Positions 1 through 10,076 are shown, numbered from the stretch's first letter. The stretch is 64,000 nucleotides of DNA from Leisingera sp. ANG-M7 (GCF_000813965.1 NZ_JWLI01000002.1:62001-126000), one strand, 5' to 3'. Numbers and translations: made by a program. Notes: a model not told the origin generated them from the letters alone.

Positions 1-341
1 GGCGACAGCCACAGCGACGCAACGGCGGAAGTGGAGCCGATGGTAACAGTATCCCCGGTCTGCCGGTCGCGGATGGTCTTGAGGCTGAGCGAGATTTTTG
101 AAAACGACGAGGCCAGGGATTCAAAAAGCGCCTCACCTTCTTCGGTCAGCTCAACGCCCCGGTGCTTGCGCTGGAACAGCGGCGCCTGCAGCTCTGCCTC
201 CAGCGCCTTGACCTGGTGGCTGACCGCGCCGGGGGTCACCGACAGTTCCTGCGCGGCATTCTTGAAGCTCAGATGCCGGGCCGCGGCCTCAAAAGCCACA
301 AGGGTGGTGAGCGGCGGCAGGTTATAGTGGCGGCGGGACAT
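1..341 (-). CDS. LysR-family transcriptional regulator, GcvA-like (3' end outside window)
   Basis: Reading back from ATG at 341 gives about 113 residues with no stop before the window edge. The start reads MSRRHYNLPPLTTLVAFEAA, followed by a LysR winged helix-turn-helix (AARHLSFKNAAQELSVTPGA, then VSHQVKALE) and RKHRGVELTEEGE. The 'VTPGAVSHQVK' recognition helix is typical of the GcvA/AmpR subgroup. The effector domain is cut off, so its ligand and target cannot be told. The choline-sulfate regulators of alphaproteobacteria belong to this subgroup, which would suit the betaine genes next door, but that is only a suggestion. It points away from the betaine importer operon and is separated from it by a block of hairpins. 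Confidence 0.85.
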   Translation of the reverse strand, partial: MSRRHYNLPPLTTLVAFEAAARHLSFKNAAQELSVTPGAVSHQVKALEAELQAPLFQRKHRGVELTEEGEALFESLASSFSKISLSLKTIRDRQTGDTVTIGSTSAVASLWLS

Positions 342-434
342 ACTGCGGCTCCTGGCAAGCGGCTCGGATGAGCGGTCTTCATTTCAATATGAGGAAAACA
401 TCTTTGAAGGCCAGACCGGAAATTTCAGGCGCCC

Positions 435-506
435 GCCGTTTTTCCACGGGAAAAACGGCCATGAAAAATCGATTTTTCATGGCCGGAAACTGCGCCGGTT
501 TCCGGC
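435..506 (-). terminator. Three back-to-back hairpins, probable terminator block of the betaine-uptake operon
   Basis: Three inverted repeats touch or overlap: arms GCCGTTTTTCC/GGAAAAACGGC (435-445 and 449-459, 3-nt loop), a perfect 30-bp palindrome at 456-485 centred on ATCGAT, and arms GCCGGAAAC/GTTTCCGGC (482-490 and 498-506). On the minus strand they begin 5 nt after the regulator's stop codon. The central stem is followed by GTTTTTCC, so termination of the reverse-strand operon is the simplest reading. The overlap means alternative structures compete. Confidence 0.6.
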
Positions 507-510
507 AGCC

Positions 511-1461
511 TCACCCAATCCGCCCGCGCTGCAGCATCGGCGTCACGTTAAAGGCCGCCTTGTATACTCTTGAGAAATGCCCCGGGCTGTCGAACCCGCA
601 GCTGAGCGCCACATCCGTGACTGACGCCTCAGTCTGAATCAGCAGGTTGCGGGCCCGCTCCAGCCGCATTTCCATCGAATACTTCTTGGGTGAGGTGTTG
701 AGGTACTTTCCGAACAGCCGCTCCAACTGGCGTGTCGAGATACCGATCTCATCTGCAATGCGGGCAGGGGAGATGGGATCGCTGATGTGGTCGTGCATCA
801 TCTGGATGGCGCGGGCCAGGTGCGCGTTGCGCATGCCGTTGCGCGATTGCAGAGAGACCTTCTGTTCAGCCGTGGCATTGCGCACTGCGTTATAGACCAT
901 CTGATCCGCCACCGCGACCGCCAGGTCATAGCCGTGCGCACGCTCGATCAGGTGCAGCATCAGATCCGCCGTGGCGGTGCCGCCGGAGGCGGTGACGTGC
1001 TTTTCGTCGGCCACAAACACACTGCGCACCAGGTTCACCTCCGGGAACGCCTCCATGAAACTGTCGTGGTACTCCCAGTGGATCGCCGCCTGCATCCCGT
1101 TCAGGAACCCGGCCTCTGCCAGCACCCAAGCACCGGAGCACAGCGCTCCCACCGCAACACCGCGCGCCTTTTCCCGCCTCAATGCGGCCAGCAGCGGTTT
1201 GGTCACATGGTTGCGCATATGGATGCCTGACAGGGCAAACAGCCGGTCGCTTTTCGGAGTCGCATCAAACCCGTAATGCACCAGCGTCACCGAACCATTA
1301 GAGCAAGTCGCAGTCTCGCCGTTTTCCGATCCGAACGACCATTCGTACAAGGCCTCGCCGCTGACAAGGTTGGCGATCCGCAGCGGCTCGACCGCGCAGG
1401 AAAACGCCAGATGCGAGAACTCCTCCACCAGGAGAAAGGCAAAATGCTGTGTCTTGGTCAT
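511..1461 (-). CDS. GATase1-like/AraC-type transcriptional regulator (GlxA family, GbdR-like)
   Basis: The 316-residue protein has an N-terminal DJ-1/PfpI-like ligand domain (about 1-190; 'GALCSGAWVLAEAGFL' and 'ATIHWE'-type segments) and a C-terminal AraC double helix-turn-helix (about 215-310; 'RIADEIGISTRQLERLFGKY' and 'SVTDVALSCGFDSPGHFSRVYK'). This architecture is shared by GbdR and CdhR, which sense glycine betaine and carnitine in Pseudomonas. It is the last gene of the proV-proW-proX reverse-strand run, so it most likely senses the imported betaine or a breakdown product. The exact ligand is not determinable. It may act on the direct repeats upstream of the mttB-hpbD operon (inference). 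Confidence 0.85.
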   Translation of the reverse strand: MTKTQHFAFLLVEEFSHLAFSCAVEPLRIANLVSGEALYEWSFGSENGETATCSNGSVTLVHYGFDATPKSDRLFALSGIHMRNHVTKPLLAALRREKARGVAVGALCSGAWVLAEAGFLNGMQAAIHWEYHDSFMEAFPEVNLVRSVFVADEKHVTASGGTATADLMLHLIERAHGYDLAVAVADQMVYNAVRNATAEQKVSLQSRNGMRNAHLARAIQMMHDHISDPISPARIADEIGISTRQLERLFGKYLNTSPKKYSMEMRLERARNLLIQTEASVTDVALSCGFDSPGHFSRVYKAAFNVTPMLQRGRIG

Positions 1462-1480
1462 GGCTTGCCTCAGATAAGAC

Positions 1481-1512
1481 GGGCTGCGCGAGGGGGTTGC
1501 CCCGCGCAGCCC
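1481..1512. other. Intergenic hairpin between proX and the regulator gene
   Basis: Perfect 10-bp arms GGGCTGCGCG / CGCGCAGCCC with a 12-nt loop lie between the proX stop and the downstream regulator start. No U-tract follows on either strand, so this is more likely an mRNA 3'-end stabiliser that raises proX levels over the regulator than a full terminator. Such hairpins are common after binding-protein genes. Confidence 0.5.
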
Positions 1513-1534
1513 GGTGGCATGGGTTTAGCTGTTA

Positions 1535-2524
1535 TTATTCCGCTGCAGCACGGGCCGCGTCCAGCCAGCTGTCGTAAGTTTCGCGATTGGCATCGATCCA
1601 TGCGTCCACGTGGCGGTCGATGTCGTCCGAGCCGTCCTCGCCATCGGCGATCAGCTTGTTCTGGGCCGAGATGTCGTTGATGTCGATCTTGGCCAGCTCG
1701 AACAGCTTAGCCGCGGCTGGGTTGGCGGCCAGAAACTCGTCCGTTGCAACGATGCGGATGCTGTCCACGGCAAAACCCAGGTCCTTTCCGTTGAAGGTGG
1801 TTTCCGCAGCGGCGCCATCGGGCAGCGAGGAGTAAGGCACGGCGAGGAATTCGACATTTTCACCTGGAACCAGCACGCCGGATACCCAGTACGGGGTCCA
1901 AGTGTAGTAGAGCACGTTCTCGCCGCCCTCGTTGCGGGCGATGGTGTCAGCGATGATGGCGTTGTACTCACCCTGGTTGTGGTTGACGGTCTCGCGAAGA
2001 CCGAATTCGTCCAGCTGATGCTCGATCACGCGCTCGCAGCCCCAGCCGGGGACGCAGCCCGCCAGATCCGCCTTGCCGTCGCCATCGGCGTCAAACATCG
2101 CGGCCTTGGCCGGGTCTTTCAGGTCACCCAGGTTCTGCACGCCCGCGTCATAGGCGACCTTGTTGACCAGATAGCCCTGCAGGGCGCCGTCGATCAGGGT
2201 GCCGACCTTCTCCAGTACCGCGTCACCACCGGATTCCTCGAAGAAGGTGTTGTGCAGGCCGTTCCAATGCACCGCGGTGAAGTCCGCGTCACCGGTGCCC
2301 AGGGCCAGGTGCAGGGTCTGGGCCTGAACCTCCTCCGGCTCGGCCACGTCATAGCCCAGATCCTGCAGCGCCCGGAACAGGATCCGGTGCTGGAAGATCT
2401 CTTCGGCAATCGGCTGGATCACCGGGCGCACCGTGACGCCTTCGCCGGGTTTGTCCGCTGCCAGGGCGGCGCCTGCCAGCATAGTCGAGGCTGCCAACGC
2501 AGCCAGAGCGGTTTTCCTGAACAT
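1535..2524 (-). CDS. proX: Glycine/proline betaine ABC transporter substrate-binding protein (ProX type)
   Basis: A 329-residue periplasmic binding protein with a clear signal peptide (MFRKTALAALAASTMLAGAA, cut after ALA at about residue 22). It follows E. coli ProX closely: 'GDADFTAVHWNGLH', 'DGDGKADLAGCVPGWGCE' and 'LYYTWTPYWVSGVL'. The three tryptophans that cage the quaternary ammonium in ProX (W65, W140, W188) match W87, W161 and W209 here once the signal peptide is subtracted. Known ProX ligands are glycine betaine and proline betaine. Given the hpbD gene nearby, hydroxyproline betaine is a likely natural substrate (inference). It is third in the reverse operon after the ATPase and permease. 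Confidence 0.93.
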   Translation of the reverse strand: MFRKTALAALAASTMLAGAALAADKPGEGVTVRPVIQPIAEEIFQHRILFRALQDLGYDVAEPEEVQAQTLHLALGTGDADFTAVHWNGLHNTFFEESGGDAVLEKVGTLIDGALQGYLVNKVAYDAGVQNLGDLKDPAKAAMFDADGDGKADLAGCVPGWGCERVIEHQLDEFGLRETVNHNQGEYNAIIADTIARNEGGENVLYYTWTPYWVSGVLVPGENVEFLAVPYSSLPDGAAAETTFNGKDLGFAVDSIRIVATDEFLAANPAAAKLFELAKIDINDISAQNKLIADGEDGSDDIDRHVDAWIDANRETYDSWLDAARAAAE

Positions 2525-2576
2525 ATGTAAGTCCTCCCTTGGGTATTCAGATGAAAGAGAAAGCCAGGTCTTGCCC

Positions 2577-3512
2577 TCAGGCCTTACCCGTCAGGCGCAG
2601 CACCGCGCCGACCGGGCCGCCCTGCCACCAGTGGCGGTGGCCGCGCTCGCGGCCGGACTGGCCCATGCCTTGGGTGATGCGGTCCAGCACAATGGCCAGA
2701 ATCACGATGCCGAGGCCGCCAACCAGCGCCTTGCCGGCATCCAAGCGGCCCATGGCGCGCAGCACCTCGTTGCCCAGCCCCTTGACCGAGATCATCGAGG
2801 CGATCACCACCATCGACAGTGACAGCATGATGGTCTGGTTGACGCCGGCCAGAATGGTCGGCGTGGCCAGCGGCAGCTCAACCTTGAACAGGATCTGGCG
2901 CGGGCTGGCGCCAAAGGCGCGCGCAGCCTCCACCACCGAGGCATTGACGCCGCGGATGCCCAGCGAAGTCAGGCGGATCAGCGGCGGCAGCGCAAAGATC
3001 ACGGTGACAATCACGCCGGAGACGTTGCCGATGCCGATCAGCATGACCACCGGCACCAGGTACACAAAAGCCGGAATGGTCTGCATGGTGTCCAGCACCG
3101 GGCGGATAGCGGCCTCGAAGCGGTCGTTCTTGCCGGCCAGCACCCCCAAGGGCAGGCCGATGATGAAACTCATGACCACAGCCGAGACCACGATGGCGAG
3201 GGTGGTCATCGCCAGCCCCCAGGCGTTTGGCGACAGAAAGCCAAGCGCAACCATGCTGACGCCGACCAGGATCGCCACCCGGCGGCCCGCGGCCTGCCAG
3301 GCGATCAGCACCAGCAGCGCCAGCATGATTAGCGGTGGCACCGCGTTGAGCGCGGTGTCGATGCCGACGATCATCTCGTTGAAGAATTTCTTCACCGGCT
3401 GGATCAGCGCGCGGTTGGCAATTGCCCACTGCTTGACCCCGTCCGCCGATTCCGCCAGCCCAAGGTCAACCGCCGAAAACGGGTCGAGGATGCTGAATTC
3501 TGTGTCTGCCAT
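2577..3512 (-). CDS. proW: Betaine ABC transporter permease (ProW type)
   Basis: A 311-residue membrane protein with several hydrophobic segments and the binding-protein-dependent permease signature around residues 200-240 ('[50 protein letters not shown]'-type region, with the EAA loop at [10 protein letters not shown]). Residues 1-60 before the first strong membrane helix resemble ProW's N-terminal extension. A strong GAGGAGG ribosome site precedes the ATG. It is 12 bp downstream of proV and upstream of proX, as in the enterobacterial proVWX order. It forms the inner-membrane channel of the importer. Confidence 0.92.
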   Translation of the reverse strand: MADTEFSILDPFSAVDLGLAESADGVKQWAIANRALIQPVKKFFNEMIVGIDTALNAVPPLIMLALLVLIAWQAAGRRVAILVGVSMVALGFLSPNAWGLAMTTLAIVVSAVVMSFIIGLPLGVLAGKNDRFEAAIRPVLDTMQTIPAFVYLVPVVMLIGIGNVSGVIVTVIFALPPLIRLTSLGIRGVNASVVEAARAFGASPRQILFKVELPLATPTILAGVNQTIMLSLSMVVIASMISVKGLGNEVLRAMGRLDAGKALVGGLGIVILAIVLDRITQGMGQSGRERGHRHWWQGGPVGAVLRLTGKA

Positions 3513-3524
3513 GGTCGTGCCTCC

Positions 3525-4607
<1,083 letters not shown>

Positions 4608-4659
4608 CTGTTCCCCTCCTCCAGAAAACTTTCCTGGCATACAGCATATTTTTTCTCTG

Positions 4660-4672
4660 TACACAAATTGTA
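4660..4672. promoter_or_regulatory. Possible GntR operator in the proV / GntR-operon divergent promoter region
   Basis: An AT-rich stretch between the divergent proV and GntR genes contains TACACAAATTGTA, with TACA/TGTA dyad arms. FCD-type GntR regulators bind short dyads of this kind, and the adjacent gene encodes one. The match is short and could occur by chance in AT-rich DNA. Confidence 0.3.
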
Positions 4673-4768
4673 TTTTCTCATAACACAAAATGAGCAATCA
4701 GGTTGCACAGACCTGTGCCGCCGGGCCATCCTGCCGGCACAGGTTCAGATGCAACGATGGAGACTGAG

Positions 4769-5479
4769 ATGAAGGACGCGTCCAAAAACAGGAAAGCAGA
4801 GCTTTATGGCCAACTGAAAACGGCCATCATGACGCTTGCCCTGCGGCCGGGCGCCGATCTCGACGAATCGAAGCTGTCGGAGGAATTCCAGCTGTCCCGC
4901 ACCCCGCTGCGCGAGGTGTTGCGCCAGCTGGCAGGCGAGGGCTATGTCGATCTGCGGGAAAACCGCGGCGCGCGGGTCAGCGAGATGTCGCACATGACCT
5001 TGCGGGATTTCTTCCTAGCGGCGCCGATGATCTACGGCGCGGTGCTGCAGCTGGCGGCCAAGAACGCCACTGAAGTGCAGATCGCGGAGCTGAAGGCGGC
5101 GCAGGAGGATTTCAAGGCGGCGCTGCGTACGGGCTCCGGCGCTGACCGGGCAATGGCCAACAACCGCTTTCACGAGATCACCGGCGAGATGGCCGACAAC
5201 ATCTATCTCACCCCGTCCTTCCAGCGGCTGCTGATCGATCATGCCCGCATCGGCATGACCTTCTACCGCCCCCAGGACCGCCAGATGGCGGAAAACCTGG
5301 GCGAGGCCAGCGCCCAGCACGACGCCATCATCGCCGCTATCGAAGCAGGCGACGAGGCGGCGGCGGGCCAGCTGGCAATTGACCATTGGAACCTGTCGCG
5401 CGACCAGATTGAGCTGTTCGTCATGCCCGCCGGGCTTGACGTGCCGCTGGGAACGGTGGCGCGCATAACCCCTGCATGA
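4769..5479 (+). CDS. GntR-family transcriptional regulator, FCD domain
   Basis: The N-terminal winged helix has 'DESKLSEEFQLSRTPLREVL' and 'LAGEGYVDLRENRGARVS', the GntR recognition signature; an all-helical FCD ligand-binding domain follows (about 95-215, with the 'NNRFHEI' histidine region). The ATG at 4769 has GGAGA five bases upstream and is preferred to ATG 4757 or the longer reading frame. It stands eight bases before a DapA-family gene and heads that operon, and it diverges from proVWX. The likely role is substrate-responsive control of the lyase-dehydrogenase-oxidase operon and perhaps of the importer (inference). Confidence 0.88.
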   Translation: MKDASKNRKAELYGQLKTAIMTLALRPGADLDESKLSEEFQLSRTPLREVLRQLAGEGYVDLRENRGARVSEMSHMTLRDFFLAAPMIYGAVLQLAAKNATEVQIAELKAAQEDFKAALRTGSGADRAMANNRFHEITGEMADNIYLTPSFQRLLIDHARIGMTFYRPQDRQMAENLGEASAQHDAIIAAIEAGDEAAAGQLAIDHWNLSRDQIELFVMPAGLDVPLGTVARITPA

Positions 5480-5486
5480 GGATGAC

Positions 5487-6404
5487 ATGACCCCGATTTT
5501 CCGGTTTGAGGGGATATACACCCCTGTGGTGACCCCACATTTCGAAGACGGCTGCGTCAATTGGGACGCGCTGGCTGAGGTGATCGAATACCTGGTTGAG
5601 AACGGCGTGCACGGACTGATCTCCGGCGGCTCCACTGGCGAGAACTATGCCCAGACCGTGGAAGAGCGCATCGCGCTGGCCCGCTTCACCCATGAACGGC
5701 TTGGGGGCCGCCTGCCGCTGGTGGTGGGTACCGGCGCCATGCTGACCAGCGACTCCATTGCGCTGGCCGAGGGCGCCAAGGAAATCGGTGCCGATGCGAT
5801 CCTGCTGGCCTCGCCCCCCTACTCGGTGCCGACCGACCGCGAAAACGCGTTGAACGCGCTGGCCATCGACAAGGCCGCAGATCTGCCGGTGATGCTCTAC
5901 AACTACCCGCACCGCACCGGCACCATGATGGGCGAGGAGTTCCTCGACCGCGTCGGCCGTTCCCGCAACTTCTGCGGCATCAAGGAAAGCTCCGGCGATA
6001 TCAACCGGGTGCACCTGTTGGCCCGCGACTATCCGCATATCCAGCTGGGCTGCGGCATGGACGATCAGGCGCTGGAATTCTTTGCCTGGGGCGCGCCCTT
6101 CTGGGTCTGCGGCGGCTCGAACTTCCTGCCCCGCGAACACGTTGCGCTCTATAATGCCTGCGTGATCGAGGGCAATTTTGCCAAGGGCCGCCGCATCATG
6201 TCGGCAATGATGCCGCTGATGCGGGTCTTGGAGCAGGGCGGCAAGTTCATCCAGACCATCAAGCACGGCGTCACCATGAACGGCATCGAGGCCGGCGCCA
6301 TGCGCGCGCCGCTGAAGGGGCTGAACAAGGACGACAAACGCGCGCTGGAACAAGTCGTGCGGGTGCTGAAACAGAAAATCGCAGATATCGAGGCGGAGGG
6401 TTAA
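5487..6404 (+). CDS. DapA/N-acetylneuraminate lyase-superfamily enzyme (aldolase or deaminase)
   Basis: The 305 residues have the DHDPS/NAL fold markers: 'GGSTGENYAQTVEER' (substrate carboxylate loop), 'YNYPHRTG' with the catalytic tyrosine, and 'FCGIKESSGDI' with the Schiff-base lysine. Family members cleave or deaminate 2-keto or imino acids. In hydroxyproline breakdown a member of this superfamily (pyrroline-4-hydroxy-2-carboxylate deaminase) works between a FAD oxidase and an aldehyde dehydrogenase, the three classes found together here. The sequence does not closely resemble the HypD proteins I recall, so that assignment is only plausible. It is followed after 3 bp by the dehydrogenase gene. 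Confidence 0.8.
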   Translation: MTPIFRFEGIYTPVVTPHFEDGCVNWDALAEVIEYLVENGVHGLISGGSTGENYAQTVEERIALARFTHERLGGRLPLVVGTGAMLTSDSIALAEGAKEIGADAILLASPPYSVPTDRENALNALAIDKAADLPVMLYNYPHRTGTMMGEEFLDRVGRSRNFCGIKESSGDINRVHLLARDYPHIQLGCGMDDQALEFFAWGAPFWVCGGSNFLPREHVALYNACVIEGNFAKGRRIMSAMMPLMRVLEQGGKFIQTIKHGVTMNGIEAGAMRAPLKGLNKDDKRALEQVVRVLKQKIADIEAEG

Positions 6405-6407
6405 GGA

Positions 6408-7907
6408 ATGACTTTGCTTACTCAGGACGAATATAAATCCATCGCCGCCAATCTGGACCTGCCCGCGGGCGCGTTCATCGACGGCAAGTTCTGCCCGGCC
6501 GCGTCCGGCAAGACCTTCGAAACCGTCAACCCGGCCACCGGCGAGAAACTGGCCGATATCGCGGCCTGCGGTGCCGCGGACGTTGATGTCGCGGTCGAAA
6601 AAGCCCGCGAGGCGTTCGACGACGGCCGCTGGTCGAAACTGCACCCGTCGGAGCGCAAGGACGTGCTGATCCGGCTGTGCAAGCTGATGACCCGCAACGC
6701 CCATGAGCTGGCGGTGATGGAGAGCCTGGATTCCGGCAAGACCATCTATGACTGCGAAACCGTGGACGTGCCGGAGACCATCCACTGCCTGAAATGGCAC
6801 GCGGAGGCGATCGACAAAATCTATGATCAGGTCTCCCCGGCTTCGGATGATCACATCGCCATGGTGGTACGTGAGCCCATCGGTGTGGTCGGCCTGGTGC
6901 TGCCCTGGAACTTCCCGCTCTTGATGCTGGCCTGGAAGATCGGCCCGGCGCTGGCCGCAGGCTGCTCGGTGGTGGTGAAACCGGCTGCGGAAACCACCCT
7001 GACCGCGCTGCGCGTTGCCGAGCTGGCGATGGAAGCCGGCCTGCCCCGCGGCGTGCTGAATATTGTGCCAGGCGGCGGTGCCGAGGTGGGCGAGCCCATC
7101 GGCCGCCACATGGATATCGACATGGTGTCCTTCACCGGCTCCACCGTGACCGGCAAGCGCTTCCTCTCCTACTCAGCCGAGAGCAACGCCAAGGAAGTCG
7201 TGCTGGAGATGGGCGGCAAGAACCCGGCCATTGTGATGGACGACGCCGAGAACCTGGACCGCGTGGCCCAGCACATCGTCAACGGAGCGTTCTGGAACAT
7301 GGGCGAGAACTGCTCCGCCTCCTCCCGCCTGATCGTGCACAAGGACGTCAAGGCTGAGCTGCTGGAGCGCATCACCCATCACGCCAAGGCGTGGAACATC
7401 GGCGATCCGCTGGATCCAGAGGTCCGTATGGGCGCGCTGGTGTCCCAGGCGCATTTCGACAAGGTTTGCGGCTACCTGAAACAGGCTGACAACGTGGTTC
7501 TGGGCGGCAAGGCGCAGGGCGGCGCCTTTGTCGAGGCCACGGTCGTCGAGGTGCCGGGCAATGACGCCACGCTGGCGCGCGAGGAGATCTTCGGCCCCGT
7601 CCTGTCGGTGATTGAGGTCTCCGGTTTCGACGAAGCAATCCAGATCGCCAATGACACCCAGTACGGACTTTGCGCGTCGATCTTCACTGCCAACGCCAAG
7701 CGCGCCATCCGCGGCGCCCGCGCCATCCGGGCGGGCACGGTGACCGTGAACAGCTTTGGCGAGGGCGACATCACCACCCCCTTCGGCGGCTACAAACAGT
7801 CGGGCTTTGGGGGCCGCGACAACTCGGTTCACGCCCACGACCAGTACACCCAGCTGAAAACCATCTGGATCGACTTGGCCGACGACGCAGACGAGGCCGT
7901 GGATTGA
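6408..7907 (+). CDS. NAD(P)-dependent aldehyde dehydrogenase (PuuC/BetB-like)
   Basis: This full-length (499 residues) aldehyde dehydrogenase has 'PWNFPLLMLAWKIGPALAAG', the nucleotide-binding loop 'FTGSTVTGKR', the general-base glutamate in 'LEMGGKNPAIV', and the catalytic cysteine in 'NMGENCSASSRL'. Overall it resembles gamma-aminobutyraldehyde or betaine-aldehyde dehydrogenases. In this operon it probably oxidises the semialdehyde made by the DapA-family enzyme and FAD oxidase. 2-Oxoglutarate semialdehyde would be expected if the route is hydroxyproline breakdown, and a gamma-aminobutyraldehyde-type substrate if it is a polyamine route. Its TGA shares bases with the TTG start of the next gene. 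Confidence 0.9.
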   Translation: MTLLTQDEYKSIAANLDLPAGAFIDGKFCPAASGKTFETVNPATGEKLADIAACGAADVDVAVEKAREAFDDGRWSKLHPSERKDVLIRLCKLMTRNAHELAVMESLDSGKTIYDCETVDVPETIHCLKWHAEAIDKIYDQVSPASDDHIAMVVREPIGVVGLVLPWNFPLLMLAWKIGPALAAGCSVVVKPAAETTLTALRVAELAMEAGLPRGVLNIVPGGGAEVGEPIGRHMDIDMVSFTGSTVTGKRFLSYSAESNAKEVVLEMGGKNPAIVMDDAENLDRVAQHIVNGAFWNMGENCSASSRLIVHKDVKAELLERITHHAKAWNIGDPLDPEVRMGALVSQAHFDKVCGYLKQADNVVLGGKAQGGAFVEATVVEVPGNDATLAREEIFGPVLSVIEVSGFDEAIQIANDTQYGLCASIFTANAKRAIRGARAIRAGTVTVNSFGEGDITTPFGGYKQSGFGGRDNSVHAHDQYTQLKTIWIDLADDADEAVD

Positions 7908-9244
7908 GCGCCTACACTGCCAAACGCCTGCCCCGGCAGACCGGCGCGGCGGGATGGAATGCCATCCTGCCGCCGCAGGACGCGCTGCCGGTGCTGGAAA
8001 GTGATCTGACCGCCGATGTGACCATCATCGGCGGCGGATTTGCGGGCCTCTCCGCCGCCCGCCGCCTGCACCAGCTGGACCCTTCTCTGAAGGTGGCGCT
8101 GCTGGAGGCCGGGCGCTTCGCCGAAAGCTCCGCCGGGCGCAATTCCGGTTTCATGATCGACCTGCCGCATGATCTGGCCTCCGACAACTACGCCGGATCG
8201 GGGCTGGAGGCAGACAAGGCCGCGATTGCGTTTAACCGCAAGGCCATCCGGTTCGCCAAGGGCGTGGCGGAGGACTGCGCCCTGCCGCAGGAGATGTTCG
8301 ACCCCGCAGGCAAGATCAACGCCGCCGCGACCAAGGCCGGCGACCAGCACAACCGCGATTTCGCCGCCCATCTGCAGCGGCTGGACGAGCCGCATCAGCT
8401 GCTGAGCCAGCAGGACATGCAGGAGCGCACCGGCAGCCCGCACTACACCTCCGGCCTCTATGCGCCCGGAACGGTGATGATCCAGCCCGCAGCCTATATC
8501 CGCGCCCTGTCGGCGCATCTGGCAGGCCGGATCAGCGTCTTTGAAAACACGCCGGCCACCGCGTTTGAAAAACAGGCGGATGGCTGGCGCGTCAGCACCC
8601 CAATGGGGCGCATCAGCACTGGCAAAATTATCCTCGCCAACAACGGCCACCTGGAAAGCTTCGGCTTCTACCAGCGCCGCCTGATGCACATCTGCCTTTA
8701 TGCTTCGATGACTGAGCGGCTGACGCCAGAGCAGATCAAACGGCTGGGCGGCACACCGCGCTGGTCGGTCACGCCTGCGGACCCGATGGGCACCTCCGTG
8801 CGGCGGATCTCAGGCTCCTATGGCGACCGCATCCTGGTCCGCAGCTGCTCCAGCTTTCACCCCACCATTGAGACCAGCGAAATGCGCCTGCGCAACGCAG
8901 GATGGGTGCAGGACCGCAAGTTCAGAGAACGCTTCCCGCAGCTGGATGGAGTCCAGATGGAACATCGCTGGGCCGGGATGCTCTGCCTCAGCCGCAATGG
9001 TTCCGCCGCTTTCGGAGAGCTGGACCAGGGCGTCTATTCCGCCTGCTGCCAGAACGGCCTCGGCATCGCCCGCGGCACCTTGCAGGGCATGGGCATTGCC
9101 GAATTGGTTCTACAGGGGGGATCACAGATCGCCAGCCATTTCCTGGCCCAGCCGCTGCCGCCCAAACTGCCGCCGGAACCCTTTGCATCGCTTGGCGCCA
9201 ATACCTACCTGATGTGGAAGGAATGGCGGTCCGGCAAGGAATAG
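7904..9244 (+). CDS. FAD-dependent amine/amino acid oxidoreductase (DAO family, PuuB-like)
   Basis: From TTG at 7904 the protein is 446 residues and begins with a short lead, then 'VTIIGGGFAGLSAARRLHQ', the FAD Rossmann motif, and 'ESSAGRNSGFMIDLPHDL', typical of the DAO/PuuB group. A C-terminal 'GVYSACCQNGLGIARGTLQGMGIAELV' closes the FAD fold. The TTG is chosen because it overlaps the upstream stop (TTGA) and has GAGG seven bases before it; an ATG further upstream would lie deep inside the dehydrogenase gene. It probably oxidises a secondary amine, imino acid or D-amino acid, feeding the other two enzymes. The substrate is unknown. Confidence 0.85.
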   Translation: MSAYTAKRLPRQTGAAGWNAILPPQDALPVLESDLTADVTIIGGGFAGLSAARRLHQLDPSLKVALLEAGRFAESSAGRNSGFMIDLPHDLASDNYAGSGLEADKAAIAFNRKAIRFAKGVAEDCALPQEMFDPAGKINAAATKAGDQHNRDFAAHLQRLDEPHQLLSQQDMQERTGSPHYTSGLYAPGTVMIQPAAYIRALSAHLAGRISVFENTPATAFEKQADGWRVSTPMGRISTGKIILANNGHLESFGFYQRRLMHICLYASMTERLTPEQIKRLGGTPRWSVTPADPMGTSVRRISGSYGDRILVRSCSSFHPTIETSEMRLRNAGWVQDRKFRERFPQLDGVQMEHRWAGMLCLSRNGSAAFGELDQGVYSACCQNGLGIARGTLQGMGIAELVLQGGSQIASHFLAQPLPPKLPPEPFASLGANTYLMWKEWRSGKE

Positions 9245-9277
9245 CAGGTTGAGGGTGCGCGGCCCGCGGCCTGCGGC

Positions 9278-9315
9278 CTCCCCCGGGATATTTTCAGCCA
9301 GATGAAGAGGGATCC
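9278..9315 (+). repeat. Dispersed intergenic element, copy 1
   Basis: A roughly 38-bp stretch (CTCCCCCGGGATATTTT, then CAGCCAGATGAA, then AGGGATCC) recurs in nearly the same form at 30145-30184. Both copies lie just downstream of a plus-strand operon that ends in an oxidoreductase gene. Elements of this look are scattered between genes in Rhodobacteraceae genomes, to my recollection; function unknown. Confidence 0.55.
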
Positions 9316-9337
9316 GGGCCTTGGAGGCCCGTTTTTT
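9315..9337 (+). terminator. Rho-independent terminator of the GntR-DapA-ALDH-FAD operon
   Basis: Stem CGGGCCT / AGGCCCG with a 3-nt loop is followed directly by six T residues. It lies about 70 bp after the oxidoreductase stop and just before the convergent SDR stop codon. Confidence 0.85.
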
Positions 9338-9341
9338 GTGC

Positions 9342-10076
9342 TCAGGGCAGGCTCAGCTTGGCCATGCGACCGCCGTCCACGGTATAGACTTGGCCGGTGA
9401 TGAAGCCGGCATCCTCTGACGCCAGGAAGGCCACCAGCGCCGCCACTTCGTCCGGCTTGCCGGTGCGCGCCACCGGGTGAATGCCGGCAATATCGCGGCG
9501 GAAGGCCTCCGGGTCCGGCATCCCCTCAATGAAATCAATGTTCAGTTCGGTGTCGATCCAGCCCGGCGCCACCGCGTTGCAGCGGATGCCCTCGTGGCCG
9601 TGATCCACCGCCACCGCGCGGGTCAGGCCGTGCAGCCCCGCCTTTGAGGCGCAATAAGCCGCGTGGCCCGGATTGCTGCCCAGCCCTTCGATAGAGCCTG
9701 TGTTGACGATGCTGCCCTTTGTTTTCCGCAGGAAAGGCAGCGCGGCCTGGATCATCAGGAAGGGGGCGGTGAGGTTCACGGTCAGGTTGCGCTGCCAATC
9801 GGCCAGGGTCATCTCCTCAACCCGCGCCTCCTGCATCATGCCCGCGTTATTCACCAGCACATCAAGGCCCCCTGCCCTGCTGGCAATCTCTGCCACCACC
9901 TGCGCAGGGCTGTCCGGATCGGTGAAATCCGCCGGGATCGCCTCGAACTCCGCATCCGAGCCACGCTGCGCTGTGAATACACGCGCGCCCTCGTCCCGCA
10001 GCCGCCGGGCAATTGCCAGACCGATACCGCTTCGCCCGCCAGTGACCAGCGCAACCTTGCCCTGAAACCGCGTCAT
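9342..10076 (-). CDS. Short-chain dehydrogenase/reductase
   Basis: A classical SDR of 244 residues: cofactor loop 'TGGRSGIG', 'NNAG' at about residue 88, catalytic Ser in 'NTGSIEG', and the YxxxK motif as 'YCASK'. The C-terminal '[15 protein letters not shown]' is usual for the family. It is the last gene of the reverse operon mttB-hpbD-SDR-SDR, and its ATG overlaps the preceding SDR's stop (ATGA). It may oxidise the ring hydroxyl of a demethylated or epimerised hydroxyproline derivative, but the sequence alone cannot show which alcohol or ketone is used. Confidence 0.88.
   Translation of the reverse strand: MTRFQGKVALVTGGRSGIGLAIARRLRDEGARVFTAQRGSDAEFEAIPADFTDPDSPAQVVAEIASRAGGLDVLVNNAGMMQEARVEEMTLADWQRNLTVNLTAPFLMIQAALPFLRKTKGSIVNTGSIEGLGSNPGHAAYCASKAGLHGLTRAVAVDHGHEGIRCNAVAPGWIDTELNIDFIEGMPDPEAFRRDIAGIHPVARTGKPDEVAALVAFLASEDAGFITGQVYTVDGGRMAKLSLP

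Noticed and set aside
5421-7109. 562-codon open frame on the minus strand opposite the DapA-family and aldehyde dehydrogenase genes
   Set aside because: Lies opposite two clear genes with conserved active sites; its own translation shows no domain.
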